A stretch of 64,000 nucleotides of DNA, taken from NCBI GenBank assembly GCA_030403585.1, contig JAUEPE010000007.1, forward strand, positions 1 to 64,000, read 5' to 3'. The stretch's first letter is position 1, and every line of letters begins with the position of its first letter. Below, piece after piece: positions 16,740-24,621 of the stretch. A program made the position numbers and the translations under genes. The stretch comes from Frankia sp. RB7. GTDB taxonomy: Bacteria > Pseudomonadota > Alphaproteobacteria > Rhizobiales > Xanthobacteraceae. The notes under the pieces were generated by a model that worked only from the letters and a program-made list of their open reading frames with translations, ran no database searches and was not told the origin of the DNA.

Positions 16740-16862
16740 CCTCTCCCGCTTGCTTGCGGGAGAGGTCGGCGCATTGCGCCGGGTGAGGGCTTTCTCCTCT
16801 TGAGGGCCCTCGCCTGTGGAGACACCCCCACCCCAGCCCTCCCCCGCAAGCGGGAGAGGGAG
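16740..16862. repeat. Palindromic intergenic repeat, family 2 (possible terminator)
   Basis: cctctcccgc and gcgggagagg (16741-16766) form a 10-bp hairpin around ttgctt. The related arm ctcccccgcaagcgggagaggg closes the element at 16838-16860, and gccgggtgaggg lies between. The whole element is an imperfect long palindrome of the kind scattered through rhizobial genomes. Lying between convergent genes, it may stop transcription from both sides. Confidence 0.8.
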
Positions 16863-16899
16863 CGCACAGCCCCCTGGGAAGACAATCAACCTGCGCGCT

Positions 16900-17484
16900 T
16901 CAGCTGACAGGCTCCGGCTCGACCTCAACCTCCGTCACCGCGTGGTCCACATGGGCCGGTCGTCCGGCGCCCCAATATTGCTTGCAGGTGTCGAGCAATG
17001 TTTCGGTGGTCGTGGTCAGGCCGCCCGCATTGACGATCACGCTGTCGGCGCCAACCGCCTTGTTCATCATCGACAAAGCCTGCGTCAGAAATCCTCCGGA
17101 GAATCGCTCGGCGACGAGAGGATCGACCTTGAGCACCACGAATTTCCGCGCGCGCTGTTCCCATAGAAAAATCTTCCGCACCGCGCTCCAGGCGATGGTC
17201 TCGTCGGCGAGCCTGGTGTCGCGAATACCGACACGGCTGATGTAGACCACCGGCTGTCGGGCCGAGATCAGCCTCAAGAGCATCCTACAGGTGGCAAGGC
17301 CGAAAAACACCGCGCCGATGTAGCAGGCGGCGACCTCGAACGTGGTGACGTTCTTGCCTTCCTGCCAGCTGAATGCGAGCGCGGCGCAGAGCAGCGTCAG
17401 CACCAGGCTGCCACCGAAAAACATCAGTAGCCGGGCACGGGAATAGCCGATCGCAAGATTGGGCAAGTTCTGACTTTCGGACAT
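16900..17484 (-). CDS. Small membrane protein, two TM helices plus PH-like domain
   Basis: 194 residues from the ATG at 17484; an upstream in-frame start at 17544 would add 20 unconvincing residues. Two hydrophobic segments (about residues 19-40, LLMFFGGSLVLTLLCAALAF, and about 50-72) are followed by a cytosolic beta-rich half (VVYISRVGIRDTRLADETIAWSAVRKIFLWEQ). This layout resembles STM3941-type proteins, with a membrane hairpin followed by a PH-like domain. No catalytic motif. The gene is alone, divergent from the cyclase remnant. Function unknown. Confidence 0.65.
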   Translation of the reverse strand: MSESQNLPNLAIGYSRARLLMFFGGSLVLTLLCAALAFSWQEGKNVTTFEVAACYIGAVFFGLATCRMLLRLISARQPVVYISRVGIRDTRLADETIAWSAVRKIFLWEQRARKFVVLKVDPLVAERFSGGFLTQALSMMNKAVGADSVIVNAGGLTTTTETLLDTCKQYWGAGRPAHVDHAVTEVEVEPEPVS

Positions 17485-17669
17485 TTTTGACCGCCTCCAG
17501 CCATTTGCAACAATCCGGGGTTTATCCACGCCCCTCCGTCTCAAGGGTTAAGCCTGGAACCTTGCGCGAGGCTGCCGGCGAACAAGCGCGCCCTCACTCC
17601 TTGGCTGAAGTGTCGGCTTTCCGTCCGCAAAGCTTGTTTGCTATGCTGAACCAGCAAGCAGGGACTAGA

Positions 17670-18942
17670 ATGCAGCCGGTCACGCAATATGCCAGGAGCG
17701 GAGACGTCCACATCGCCTATCAGGCGTTTGGCGATGGGCCGATCAACCTGATTCTGGTGCCGGGTTTCGTGTCCAACGTCGAGAACTACTGGGACCAACC
17801 CGACTTCGCCCGATTCCTGACGCGTCTCGCAAGCTACGCCCGGGTCGTCACCTTCGACAAGCGAGGTACCGGCGGGTCCGATCGTGTCGGAGAACTCCCA
17901 GGGCTCGACGCGCGGATGGACGATCTACGTGCGGTGATGGATGCAGCCGGCATGGAGCAGGCGGCACTGCTCGGCATATCGGAAGGGGCGCCGCTTTCCG
18001 TTCTGTATGCCGCTACTTATCCGCATCGGTGCAGCGCTATCGTACTCTACGGAAGCTTTTCGCGCTTTTCCTACTGGTTTCCCACCGATGAAGCACTGCA
18101 GACGTTCTTCGGCTACGTCGAGAAGGCCTGACGCAGCATTTCAGCGCTGGTGGGGGCGAAACGAGCGGCTGGGCGCAAGTCCCTCAGCAGTCGTGGCCTT
18201 GATGCGCATGAATAGCCAGATCGAGATCAGCGGTGTGTTGCCCGCGGTGCGCGTGCCTGCACTCGTCATCCACCGAACTGACGATCAGGTCGTCAGCGTC
18301 GAAGGCGGCCGCGATGTCGCCGCGAAGATTCCCGGGGCGCGCCTGGCGGAATTCCCCGGCACCGATCATCTTTTCTATGTCGGCGAGAATGCCGACGAGA
18401 TTTCCGATGCGATCGAGGAATTCCTGACGGGGACTCGCGGTTCCGCAGCGGCTGATCGTGTGCTTGCCACGGTGCTGTTCACCGACATCGTCGGCTCGAC
18501 CGAAAAGGCTGCCTCTCTCGGCGACCGCCGCTGGCGCGCATTGCTGGATGAGCATCACGCTATGATCCGCCGGATCATCACGCGATTCAGAGGGCGCGAG
18601 GTCAAGACCACGGGCGACGGATTTCTGGCGACATTCGACGGACCGGCGCGAGGCGTTCGTTGCGCTTGCGCGATCGCGAATGAGATCAAGTCGCTCGGCA
18701 TCGAGGTCCGCGCCGGCCTACATACCGGCGAATGCGAAATGATCGGCGACGATGTCGGCGGGATCGCGGTCCACATCGGGGCACGCGTCGCGGCGCTGGC
18801 GGGCGCAGGCGAAGTATTGGTTTCGGGCACCGTGAAGGATCTCGTGGCCGGCTCTGGCCTGCGGTTCGCGGGCCGCGGCACAGCCGCCTTGAAAGGCATT
18901 CCCGGCGAATGGCAGATCTTTGCGGCCGAAGGTTCGGCCTGA
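17670..18942 (+). pseudogene. Alpha/beta-hydrolase-adenylate cyclase fusion, frameshifted
   Basis: The first frame (from ATG 17670, preceded by AGGGA, or ATG 17643) encodes a hydrolase domain: HIAYQAFGDGP, VTFDKRGTGGSDR and nucleophile motif GISEGAPLSVLYAA. It ends in a stop at 18131 after FFGYVEKA. Without a start of its own, the next frame continues with PDAAFQRWWGRNERLG, hydrolase-fold LVIHRTDDQVV and GTDHLFYVG. It then gives a class III nucleotide cyclase domain: VLFTDIVGSTEKA, KTTGDGFLATFDGP and VRAGLHTGECE. Both metal-binding Asp residues are kept. Intact homologues are single proteins of about 430-450 residues. The shift lies around 18115-18135 and corresponds to one extra base or a loss of 3n+2. 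It is either a real disruption or a sequencing error. Confidence 0.82.
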
Positions 18943-19047
18943 CCCACACCGTGGGCTTGAACGTGTCGCACACAGACCGCGACTAACGGCCAATCGGTAC
19001 CGCCCAGCAGGGTGGGCCCAATTGCCGCTCACGCGTTCGGTGCGATC

Positions 19048-19668
19048 ATGAAACTTGCCCTCATCCTTCCGCTTGCCCTCGCCGCCTTCATCGGCGCTGC
19101 TCGGGCCGAGGAGGCCGACGACATCCACGAGGCGAGCAAGGCCGAAGCCGAGACCTTCAACGCACGCATGTATGCGGGCACGCCCGGCAAGACGGCCTAT
19201 GCCTGCTTCGTCCGCCGCTACGATGCCGAGCATTTGGCGCGGCATCCGAAGCAGAAGGTCGCCGCGATGAAGCTGCTGGTCTCCGCGGAGATCGACAGCG
19301 AGGACAAGCAGCTCCACAACTCCTTCCGGCTCGGCTTCCGGTATCGCCACCGCAACGGCGATTTCGACTCCAGCGGCTCCTGCCACCAATTGGTGTTCAC
19401 CAAGGACGGCGGCGAGGTCCGGCTCGGCTGCGGCGTCGATTGCGAGGGCGGCGGCATCGGCGTCGCGCTGTCGAAGGACGACAAATCGGCCGTCGTGCGG
19501 CTCGCGCGCGTCAGGATCTGGCTGCACAACAAGCCGGACGACGAGGCCGAGCGATCGCTGGTCGCAGGCCACGACGACGGGATTTTCCGGCTCGACCGCA
19601 CCGACAACAGCGAGTGCGCCGCGCTCGTGACCGACCGCAAGGAACTCGCCGCGCTCCGCCACAAGTGA
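19048..19668 (+). CDS. Exported protein of unknown function
   Basis: 206 residues. A classical signal peptide is evident: MKLALILPLALAAFIGAARA, with likely cleavage after ARA (residue 20). The mature part is hydrophilic, with cysteines in ACFVRRYD, GSCHQLVF, RLGCGVDCEGGG and SECAALV that could pair as disulfides in the periplasm. The middle (HQLVFTKDGGEVRLGCGVDCEGGGIGVAL) is the most family-like section. The ATG at 19048 was chosen because the signal peptide starts there. An upstream in-frame start at 19012 would add a non-signal leader. No function can be assigned. Confidence 0.8.
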   Translation: MKLALILPLALAAFIGAARAEEADDIHEASKAEAETFNARMYAGTPGKTAYACFVRRYDAEHLARHPKQKVAAMKLLVSAEIDSEDKQLHNSFRLGFRYRHRNGDFDSSGSCHQLVFTKDGGEVRLGCGVDCEGGGIGVALSKDDKSAVVRLARVRIWLHNKPDDEAERSLVAGHDDGIFRLDRTDNSECAALVTDRKELAALRHK

Positions 19669-19704
19669 TCTCCGGCAAAGCCAGTCGCAGTTATTGTTGC
19701 GCAT

Positions 19705-19737
19705 GATCCGGAAAACCGCTTCGCACTTTTCCGGATC
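19705..19737. repeat. Short palindromic repeat, family 3
   Basis: gatccggaaaa and ttttccggatc form an 11-bp perfect stem around an 11-base loop containing gcttcgc. It belongs to the gatccggaaaa...ttttccggatc type common in this group. It stands 20 bases before the start of the DsrE-like gene, close enough to affect its mRNA leader. Confidence 0.75.
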
Positions 19738-19757
19738 AAGCTTCGAGGGAGATCGCC

Positions 19758-20204
19758 ATGAACCGCCGGAACATCTTGTGGAGCATCGTCTCGGCGCTGG
19801 GCGCAGCGTTTGCCGCCTCGCGCGCCAACGCTGCAACGGAGGCGAAGTCAGACAAACTGAAGGTCGTCTATCACCTCAGCGACGCCGAGAAGGTCAATTT
19901 CGTTCTCGGCAACATCCAGAACCACATCGACGGCGTCGGCGGCCCCGACCATGTCACGATCGCGCTGGTGATCCACGGGCCGGCGCTGAAGGCGTTCCAC
20001 TTGGCGCAGGCCAATCCGGATGTCAGCAAGCGGATCGGCGATTTCTCCAGGGACGGCGTCGAGCTGGCCGCCTGCGGCAACACGATGAAGGCGCAGAACA
20101 TCACGCTGACGGATCTGCTGCCGGGGTTCGTGAGCGCGGAGAAAGGCGGCGTGGTTCGGTTGGCCGAGCTACAGTCGCAGGGGTATCTGTATTTGCGGCC
20201 TTAG
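19758..20204 (+). CDS. Exported DsrE-like protein
   Basis: 148 residues. The N-terminus NRRNILWSIVSALGAAFAASRANA looks like a signal peptide with an Arg pair, possibly Tat-type, ending near residue 25. The mature domain has the DsrE/DsrF-like fold pattern KVVYHLSDAEKVNFVLGNIQNHI, TIALVIHGPALKAF and the conserved VELAACGNTM with one Cys. This is the position of the active Cys in the family. DsrE-like proteins carry sulfur as persulfide, but many exported relatives are uncharacterised. GAGGGAGA lies just before the ATG. Confidence 0.8.
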   Translation: MNRRNILWSIVSALGAAFAASRANAATEAKSDKLKVVYHLSDAEKVNFVLGNIQNHIDGVGGPDHVTIALVIHGPALKAFHLAQANPDVSKRIGDFSRDGVELAACGNTMKAQNITLTDLLPGFVSAEKGGVVRLAELQSQGYLYLRP

Positions 20205-20251
20205 ACCACGCCGCGAGTTCGGTGCGCTCCCTCCCCCGCTTGCGGGCGCCC

Positions 20252-20281
20252 TTGACATACCCATAACTATACGGTTATGAA
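20252..20281 (+). promoter_or_regulatory. Sigma-70-type promoter of the ArsR-family operon
   Basis: ttgaca at 20252-20257, then 18 bases, then tatgaa at 20276-20281. Predicted transcription starts near 20288, inside the second palindrome. Two inverted repeats overlap or abut the -10 region, as expected for repression. Confidence 0.55.
20262..20279. promoter_or_regulatory. Operator-like palindrome 1, ArsR-type
   Basis: cataac-tatacg-gttatg, a perfect 6-bp inverted repeat lying between and over the -35 and -10 elements. It shares the half-site cataac/gttatg with palindrome 2, centred 26 bases further on. Confidence 0.55.
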
Positions 20282-20286
20282 TTAAT

Positions 20287-20306
20287 CCATAACCTACGAG
20301 TTATGG
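20287..20306. promoter_or_regulatory. Operator-like palindrome 2, ArsR-type
   Basis: ccataac-ctacga-gttatgg, a perfect 7-bp inverted repeat over the predicted transcription start and 8 bases before the ArsR ATG. Binding of the ArsR-family protein here would give autoregulation. Confidence 0.55.
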
Positions 20307-20313
20307 ATTTCGC

Positions 20314-20637
20314 ATGCCCCCCACCCCCGATCTCCTGTTCCGGACACTCGCCGACCCGACCCGACGGGCGATCTTCGAGCGGCTGTGCCGCGAGGGCGAG
20401 CAGACGGTCGGGGCACTGACGGCGCGATCCGGCGTTTCCCAGCCGGCGGTCTCGAAACATCTCGGCGCGCTGAAGCAGGCAGGCCTCGTGCGCGACCGTC
20501 ACGAAGGACGCCAGAGCCATTACAGCGCGCAGCCCGGTGCGCTCAATCCGCTGATCGACTGGACCAGCCAGATGGCCGGCTTCTGGCAGAACCGGCTCGA
20601 TGCGCTCGACGATCTCCTCAAGAGGATGGACCAATGA
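20314..20637 (+). CDS. ArsR-family transcriptional regulator (Rv2034/SdpR type)
   Basis: 107 residues, a single winged helix. It opens with TPDLLFRTLADPTRRAIFERLCREGEQTVGALTARSGVSQPAVSKHLGALKQAGLVRDRHEGRQSHY, a textbook winged-helix core. It has no cysteine pair of the metal-sensing kind, so it is probably of the non-metal group usually found beside SRPBCC (AHSA1) genes. No good ribosome-binding site is seen. Its TGA overlaps the next gene's ATG. It probably represses its own operon through the two palindromes upstream. Confidence 0.93.
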   Translation: MPPTPDLLFRTLADPTRRAIFERLCREGEQTVGALTARSGVSQPAVSKHLGALKQAGLVRDRHEGRQSHYSAQPGALNPLIDWTSQMAGFWQNRLDALDDLLKRMDQ

Positions 20638-21065
20638 CTGACGCTGCGACCGAAACACGTTCCGTGGTGATCGAGCGGGAATTTGCTTATCCGCCGGAGC
20701 GGCTGTGGCGCGCGCTGACGCAGCCGCATCTGATCGAGGAATGGCTGATGAAGAACGATTTCAAGCCGGCGGTCGGCCACCGCTTCAATCTCCGCGGCGA
20801 GTGGGGCGGTGTGCTGGATTGCGAGGTGCTCGCCATCGAGCCGCTGCACTCACTCGCCTACACCTGGAATTTCACACACGAGGACGCGGCGTTCGATCTC
20901 AGGAGCGTCGTGACCTTCACGCTCACCCCGCAAGGCGCGGGCACGCATTTGCGCGTCGAGCAGGCGGGCTTCCGTCCCAGCCAGAAGCAGGCCTATGGCG
21001 GCGCGCATGCCGGCTGGAAACAGTTTTTCACCAAGCTCGACGAGTTGCTGGCGCGGGCCGAATAG
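20634..21065 (+). CDS. SRPBCC (AHSA1-like) domain protein
   Basis: 143 residues. A single START-like lipid/ligand-binding domain: IEREFAYPPERLWRALTQPHLIEEWLMKNDFKPAVGHRF, then a hydrophobic cavity region and the C-terminal helix GGAHAGWKQFFTKLDELLA. Paired with ArsR-type regulators in many genomes, where it probably binds a small hydrophobic ligand; the ligand is unknown. ATGA overlap with the regulator gene indicates coupled translation. Confidence 0.9.
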   Translation: MTDAATETRSVVIEREFAYPPERLWRALTQPHLIEEWLMKNDFKPAVGHRFNLRGEWGGVLDCEVLAIEPLHSLAYTWNFTHEDAAFDLRSVVTFTLTPQGAGTHLRVEQAGFRPSQKQAYGGAHAGWKQFFTKLDELLARAE

Positions 21066-21110
21066 CCCTGCCACGGCCGTCCATTCCGGACCTTCTCACA
21101 GGAGACCCAA

Positions 21111-21323
21111 ATGAGTTCGAATATGTGGATTCGACAGATCCATCGCTGGCTGTCGCTTGCTTTCACGCTTGCCGTGATCGCCAACATCGTCGCGCTGACC
21201 ATGCAGATTCAGGCGACGTGGATCGGGTTGCTGGCCTTCGTGCCGCTGATTCCGCTGCTCGCGACCGGGCTCTATTTATTCGCGCTGCCCTATCTCGGTC
21301 GCCGCAGCGAGGTGCGATCATGA
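21111..21323 (+). CDS. Small two-helix membrane protein
   Basis: 70 residues with two predicted transmembrane helices (about 15-32 and 37-60). They are flanked by RQIHRW on one side and LGRRSEVRS on the other. AGGAGA lies upstream of the ATG. Its TGA overlaps the ATG of the DUF1801 gene, so it belongs to the ArsR operon (45 bases after the SRPBCC gene). Function unknown. Confidence 0.75.
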   Translation: MSSNMWIRQIHRWLSLAFTLAVIANIVALTMQIQATWIGLLAFVPLIPLLATGLYLFALPYLGRRSEVRS

Positions 21324-21760
21324 AAAAGGCCGTGACGGCAAAGAAGAGCGCTGCGAAGAACCTGGACGGACTTGCTCCTTCTGAAATGATCGACGGCAGG
21401 ATCAAGGAGCTCGGCGACTGGCGCGGCGAGACGCTGAAGCGAATCCGCGCGCTGATCAAGGAGGCCGATCCCGAGGTCGTCGAGGAATGGAAATGGCGCG
21501 GCGTTCCCGTGTGGGAGCACGACGGCATCATCTGCACCGGCGAGACCTACAAGGCCGTCGTCAAGATGACCTTTGCCAAGGGCGCGACGCTGGACGACCC
21601 GGCCGGCCTGTTCAATTCCAGCCTCGACGGCAACGTGCGGCGCGCGATCGATATTCCCGAGGGGGCGAAAATCGACGAAAAGGCGTTGAAGGCCCTGATC
21701 CGCGCGGCGGTGGCGTTGAATGCATCCAAGGCGAAGAAAAAGCCGGCGAAGAAGAGCTAG
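21320..21760 (+). CDS. DUF1801 domain protein
   Basis: 146 residues. The central domain has IDGRIKELGDWRGETLKRIRALIKEADPEVVEEWKWRGVPVWEHDGIICTGETYKAVVKMTFAKGA, the YdhG/DUF1801 pattern. Both ends are lysine- and alanine-rich (MKKAVTAKKSAAKN, KAKKKPAKKS), which could contact nucleic acid or polyanions. It overlaps the small membrane protein gene by four bases and is the last gene of the ArsR operon. Relatives are induced in stress and iron-related settings, but no activity is established. Confidence 0.85.
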   Translation: MKKAVTAKKSAAKNLDGLAPSEMIDGRIKELGDWRGETLKRIRALIKEADPEVVEEWKWRGVPVWEHDGIICTGETYKAVVKMTFAKGATLDDPAGLFNSSLDGNVRRAIDIPEGAKIDEKALKALIRAAVALNASKAKKKPAKKS

Positions 21761-21783
21761 GCCAAGAAAAGCCAGGACCGGCT

Positions 21784-21800
21784 GGCGGCGTTACGCCGCC
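21784..21800. terminator. Hairpin between convergent genes, spoVR stop in its loop
   Basis: ggcggcg-tta-cgccgcc is a perfect 7-bp stem whose three-base loop is the spoVR stop codon. It lies 24 bases after the DUF1801 stop, so it could end transcription from both sides. No T-tract follows. Confidence 0.35.
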
Positions 21801-23326
21801 GCCGTGATCGGGCGCGGGCTCACGACATATTCGCGCAGCACCTTGTCGTTGGCATCGACCTCGATCAGCGCGACGTCATAGGTCCAGAGATCGGCGAGAT
21901 GCTGAAGCACCCGCTTGGCGTCGGTCTCGTTGAGCTGCGAGCCCTTGATGACGCGGTGGTGCAGGATCAGCCGGCGGTCGCCGGAGAGATCGACATCGAC
22001 CACCTCGATATTGGCGTCGATGTAGCCGACATCGTGCTGCCGCGCCAGTTCGCGCCGAACCCGGCGGAAGCCGCGCTCGTCGTGGATGGCGTCGACCCGG
22101 ATGCCGGCGCGCTCTTCGGGATCGTCGTGCAGGTGGAACATGCGCAAGTTCCGCATCAGCTTGGGGCTCAGGAACTGGGCGATGAAGCTTTCATCGCGAT
22201 AGTTGGCCCAGACGTCGCGGAGCACGCCCATCACGTCGTTCTTGCCGGCGATATCCGGGAACCATTCGCGGTCCTCGTCCGACGGACTGGCGACGATGCG
22301 CTCGATGTCCTGCATCATGGCAAAGCCCAGCGCATAGGGGTTGAAGCCCGAGAAGCGCTGATCGTCGAATTCGGGCTGGAACACCACATTGGTGTGCGAT
22401 CCCAAGAATTCGAGGAAGTTGCCGTCGGTGATGCGGCCCTGCTGATGCAGCTTGGTCATGATGCGGTAGTGGACGTAGGTCGCCGTCCCCTCGTTCATCA
22501 CCTTGGTCTGGCTCTGCGGATAGAAATATTGCGCGATGTGGCGGACGATGCGCAGCAGCTCGCGCTGCCAGGGCGCCAGCCGCGGCGCGCTCTTTTCCAG
22601 GAAGTAGAGCAGGTTTTCCTGCGGCAGGCCGAGCAGCTTGCGGCGGCGCTCCAGCGAGATCGCGGTCCGGGTCTTGGAGGCACCCTTCGGCACGGTGCGC
22701 CAGAGATCGTTGAACACTTCCTCTTCGTGCTGGCGGCGGCGCCCTGCCCGTTTCTCTTCCTCGCGCAAATCCAGCTTCTTCTTGCCGGGATAACGATCGA
22801 TGCCGTGCGACATCAGCGCATGCGCAGCGTCAAGCGTGCGCTCGACCTCGGTGCGGCCGTAGCGCTCCTCGCACTGCATCACGTAGTTCTTGGCGAAATC
22901 CAGATAGTCCAGAATCCCGTCAGCATCGGTCCACTGCTTGAACAGGTAATTGTTCTTGAAGAAGTGGTTGTGACCGAAGGCAGCGTGCGCGATCACCAGC
23001 GTCTGCATCGTCGCCGTGTTCTCCTCCATGAGATAGGAGATGCAGGGCGAGGAGTTGATCACGATCTCATAGGCGAGGCCCATGAGGCCCTTGCGATACG
23101 ACGCCTCGTGATACGCAAAATGCTTGCCGAACGACCAGTGCTTGTAGAACAGCGGCATGCCGACGGACGAATAAGCGTCCAGCATTTGCTCGGCTGTGAT
23201 GACCTCGATCTGGTTCGGGTAGACGTCGAGCCCGAGATCCCCAAGCGCCACCTCCTCGCAGGCATCGGTAATGCGCTGCAAGGTGTGGAAATCCCAATCG
23301 GCGCCTTCGAACAAGCGTTCCGTCAT
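21791..23326 (-). CDS. SpoVR family protein (YcgB-like)
   Basis: 511 residues, the usual length. Recognisable by the family blocks DWDFHTLQRITDACEEVALGDLGLDVYPNQIEVITAEQMLDAY, WSFGKHFAYHEASYRKGLMGLAYEIVINSSPCISYLMEENT, HAAFGHNHFFKNNYLF and NEGTATYVHYRIM. The HNHFF and NEG blocks are histidine/glutamate-rich and may bind metal, but the biochemical role is unknown. In Bacillus it affects spore cortex; in Gram-negatives it acts with PrkA and YeaH in stationary-phase stress. It overlaps the yeaH gene by four bases (ATGA), completing prkA-yeaH-spoVR. Confidence 0.95.
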   Translation of the reverse strand: MTERLFEGADWDFHTLQRITDACEEVALGDLGLDVYPNQIEVITAEQMLDAYSSVGMPLFYKHWSFGKHFAYHEASYRKGLMGLAYEIVINSSPCISYLMEENTATMQTLVIAHAAFGHNHFFKNNYLFKQWTDADGILDYLDFAKNYVMQCEERYGRTEVERTLDAAHALMSHGIDRYPGKKKLDLREEEKRAGRRRQHEEEVFNDLWRTVPKGASKTRTAISLERRRKLLGLPQENLLYFLEKSAPRLAPWQRELLRIVRHIAQYFYPQSQTKVMNEGTATYVHYRIMTKLHQQGRITDGNFLEFLGSHTNVVFQPEFDDQRFSGFNPYALGFAMMQDIERIVASPSDEDREWFPDIAGKNDVMGVLRDVWANYRDESFIAQFLSPKLMRNLRMFHLHDDPEERAGIRVDAIHDERGFRRVRRELARQHDVGYIDANIEVVDVDLSGDRRLILHHRVIKGSQLNETDAKRVLQHLADLWTYDVALIEVDANDKVLREYVVSPRPITAAA

Positions 23327-24606
23327 GGAGCGGCTTTCTCCTGGGCAGTGTCGCGGCGCTGGAACAGATCGTGGAACACCGGGAAAATCTCGCTGCGCTC
23401 GCTGACCTTGCGCATCGAGAGCGGTGCGCCGCTGTTGCGCAGGCGCTCGTAGAGGGACCAGAGCGAGGAATCGGAGAGATCGAAGGCACTGCCACCGGAT
23501 TCCCCGACCTCGAGATAGGCAAAGAACTGGCAGACCGGCAGGATCTTTTCGGTCAGCAGCAGGCCGGTGAGCTCGCCGTCGGAATAGGAGTTGTCGCCGT
23601 CGGAGGCTTGCGCGGCGTAGATATTCCAGTCCGACGGATTGAAGCGCTCGCGCACGATCTCGTGCATCGCCTGCAGCGCGCTGGAGACCAGCGTGCCGCC
23701 GGAGGCAGGGCCGTAGAAGAAGGTCTGCTCGTCGACTTCCTCGGCGCGATCGGTGTGGCGGATGAAGACGATCTCGACATGCTTGTAGCGCCGCTTCAGG
23801 AACACGTAGAGCAGCATGTAGAAGCGCTTTGCCAGATCCTTCATGTGCTCGGACATCGAGCCGGAAACGTCCATCAGGCAGAACATCACGGCTTGCGCGA
23901 CCGGCCGCGGTACCTTCTCGTAACGGCGGTAGCGGATGTCGAGCGGATCGATGAAGGGAATGCGCTTGGTCTTCGCCTTCAGCTTTTCGAGCCGGGCGAC
24001 GAGCTCCAAACGCTCATCCTCGTCGGTGCTTGCGGCGATCGCGGCCTCCAGCTCGTCGATCTCGTCCTTGCTGGGACGCTTGAGCGCGATGCGGCGGGCG
24101 AGCGCGCGCCGGACAGTGCGGCTGACCGAGATATTGGCGGGTGAACCCGACGTGGTGTAGCCGGCGCGTTGAATGCCATCGCTCTCGGTCTGCGCGATCT
24201 TGCGCTTGGCGAGATCCGGCAGCTCGAGGTCGTCGAGGAAAAGGTCGACGAACTCGTCGCGGCTCAGCACGAAGCGGAAGGCGTCCTCGCTGTCGCCTTC
24301 GCCGGGACCTGAATCCTTGGCGCTGCCCTGGCCGGAGCGCTGGAGATAGTCGCCCTCGATGAACTTCTTGTTGCCAGGCAGCACCATGTCGCGCGTGCCG
24401 CCTTCACGGCGGAACCGCGGCTCGTGCATGCCGTCCAGCGGGATCGTGACCTCACCACCCTCCAGGACGTCCTTGATGTCGCGTTCCTGCGAGGTCTTCT
24501 TGACGGCGCCCTGCACCAGGGATTTGGCCCGACGCAAGAACCGCTGCCGGTTCTCAAGACTCTTGCCGCCTGGATTCAGGCGCCTGTCAATAATGTGAAT
24601 GGCCAC
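23323..24606 (-). CDS. YeaH/YhbH family protein (DUF444)
   Basis: 427 residues. The N-terminal basic half contains RRLNPGGKSLENRQRFLRRAKSLVQGAV, EPRFRREGGTRDMVLPGNKKFIEGD and RDEFVDLFLDDLELPDLAKR. The C-terminal half is a von Willebrand factor A-like domain, with the metal site DVSGSMSEHMKDLAKRF, then FIRHTDRAEEVDE and the GGTLVSSAL segment. It is a partner of the PrkA kinase. Gap to prkA is 15 bases; the stop overlaps the spoVR ATG. Function is known only as part of the stress operon. Confidence 0.93.
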   Translation of the reverse strand: MAIHIIDRRLNPGGKSLENRQRFLRRAKSLVQGAVKKTSQERDIKDVLEGGEVTIPLDGMHEPRFRREGGTRDMVLPGNKKFIEGDYLQRSGQGSAKDSGPGEGDSEDAFRFVLSRDEFVDLFLDDLELPDLAKRKIAQTESDGIQRAGYTTSGSPANISVSRTVRRALARRIALKRPSKDEIDELEAAIAASTDEDERLELVARLEKLKAKTKRIPFIDPLDIRYRRYEKVPRPVAQAVMFCLMDVSGSMSEHMKDLAKRFYMLLYVFLKRRYKHVEIVFIRHTDRAEEVDEQTFFYGPASGGTLVSSALQAMHEIVRERFNPSDWNIYAAQASDGDNSYSDGELTGLLLTEKILPVCQFFAYLEVGESGGSAFDLSDSSLWSLYERLRNSGAPLSMRKVSERSEIFPVFHDLFQRRDTAQEKAAP

Positions 24607-24621
24607 TTTCTCTCATCCGCC

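Noticed and set aside
17373..17642. Longer N-terminus for the hydrolase-cyclase gene
   Set aside because: The added segment runs antisense to the small membrane protein gene and has no homology-like features; family members start near MQPVTQYARSG.
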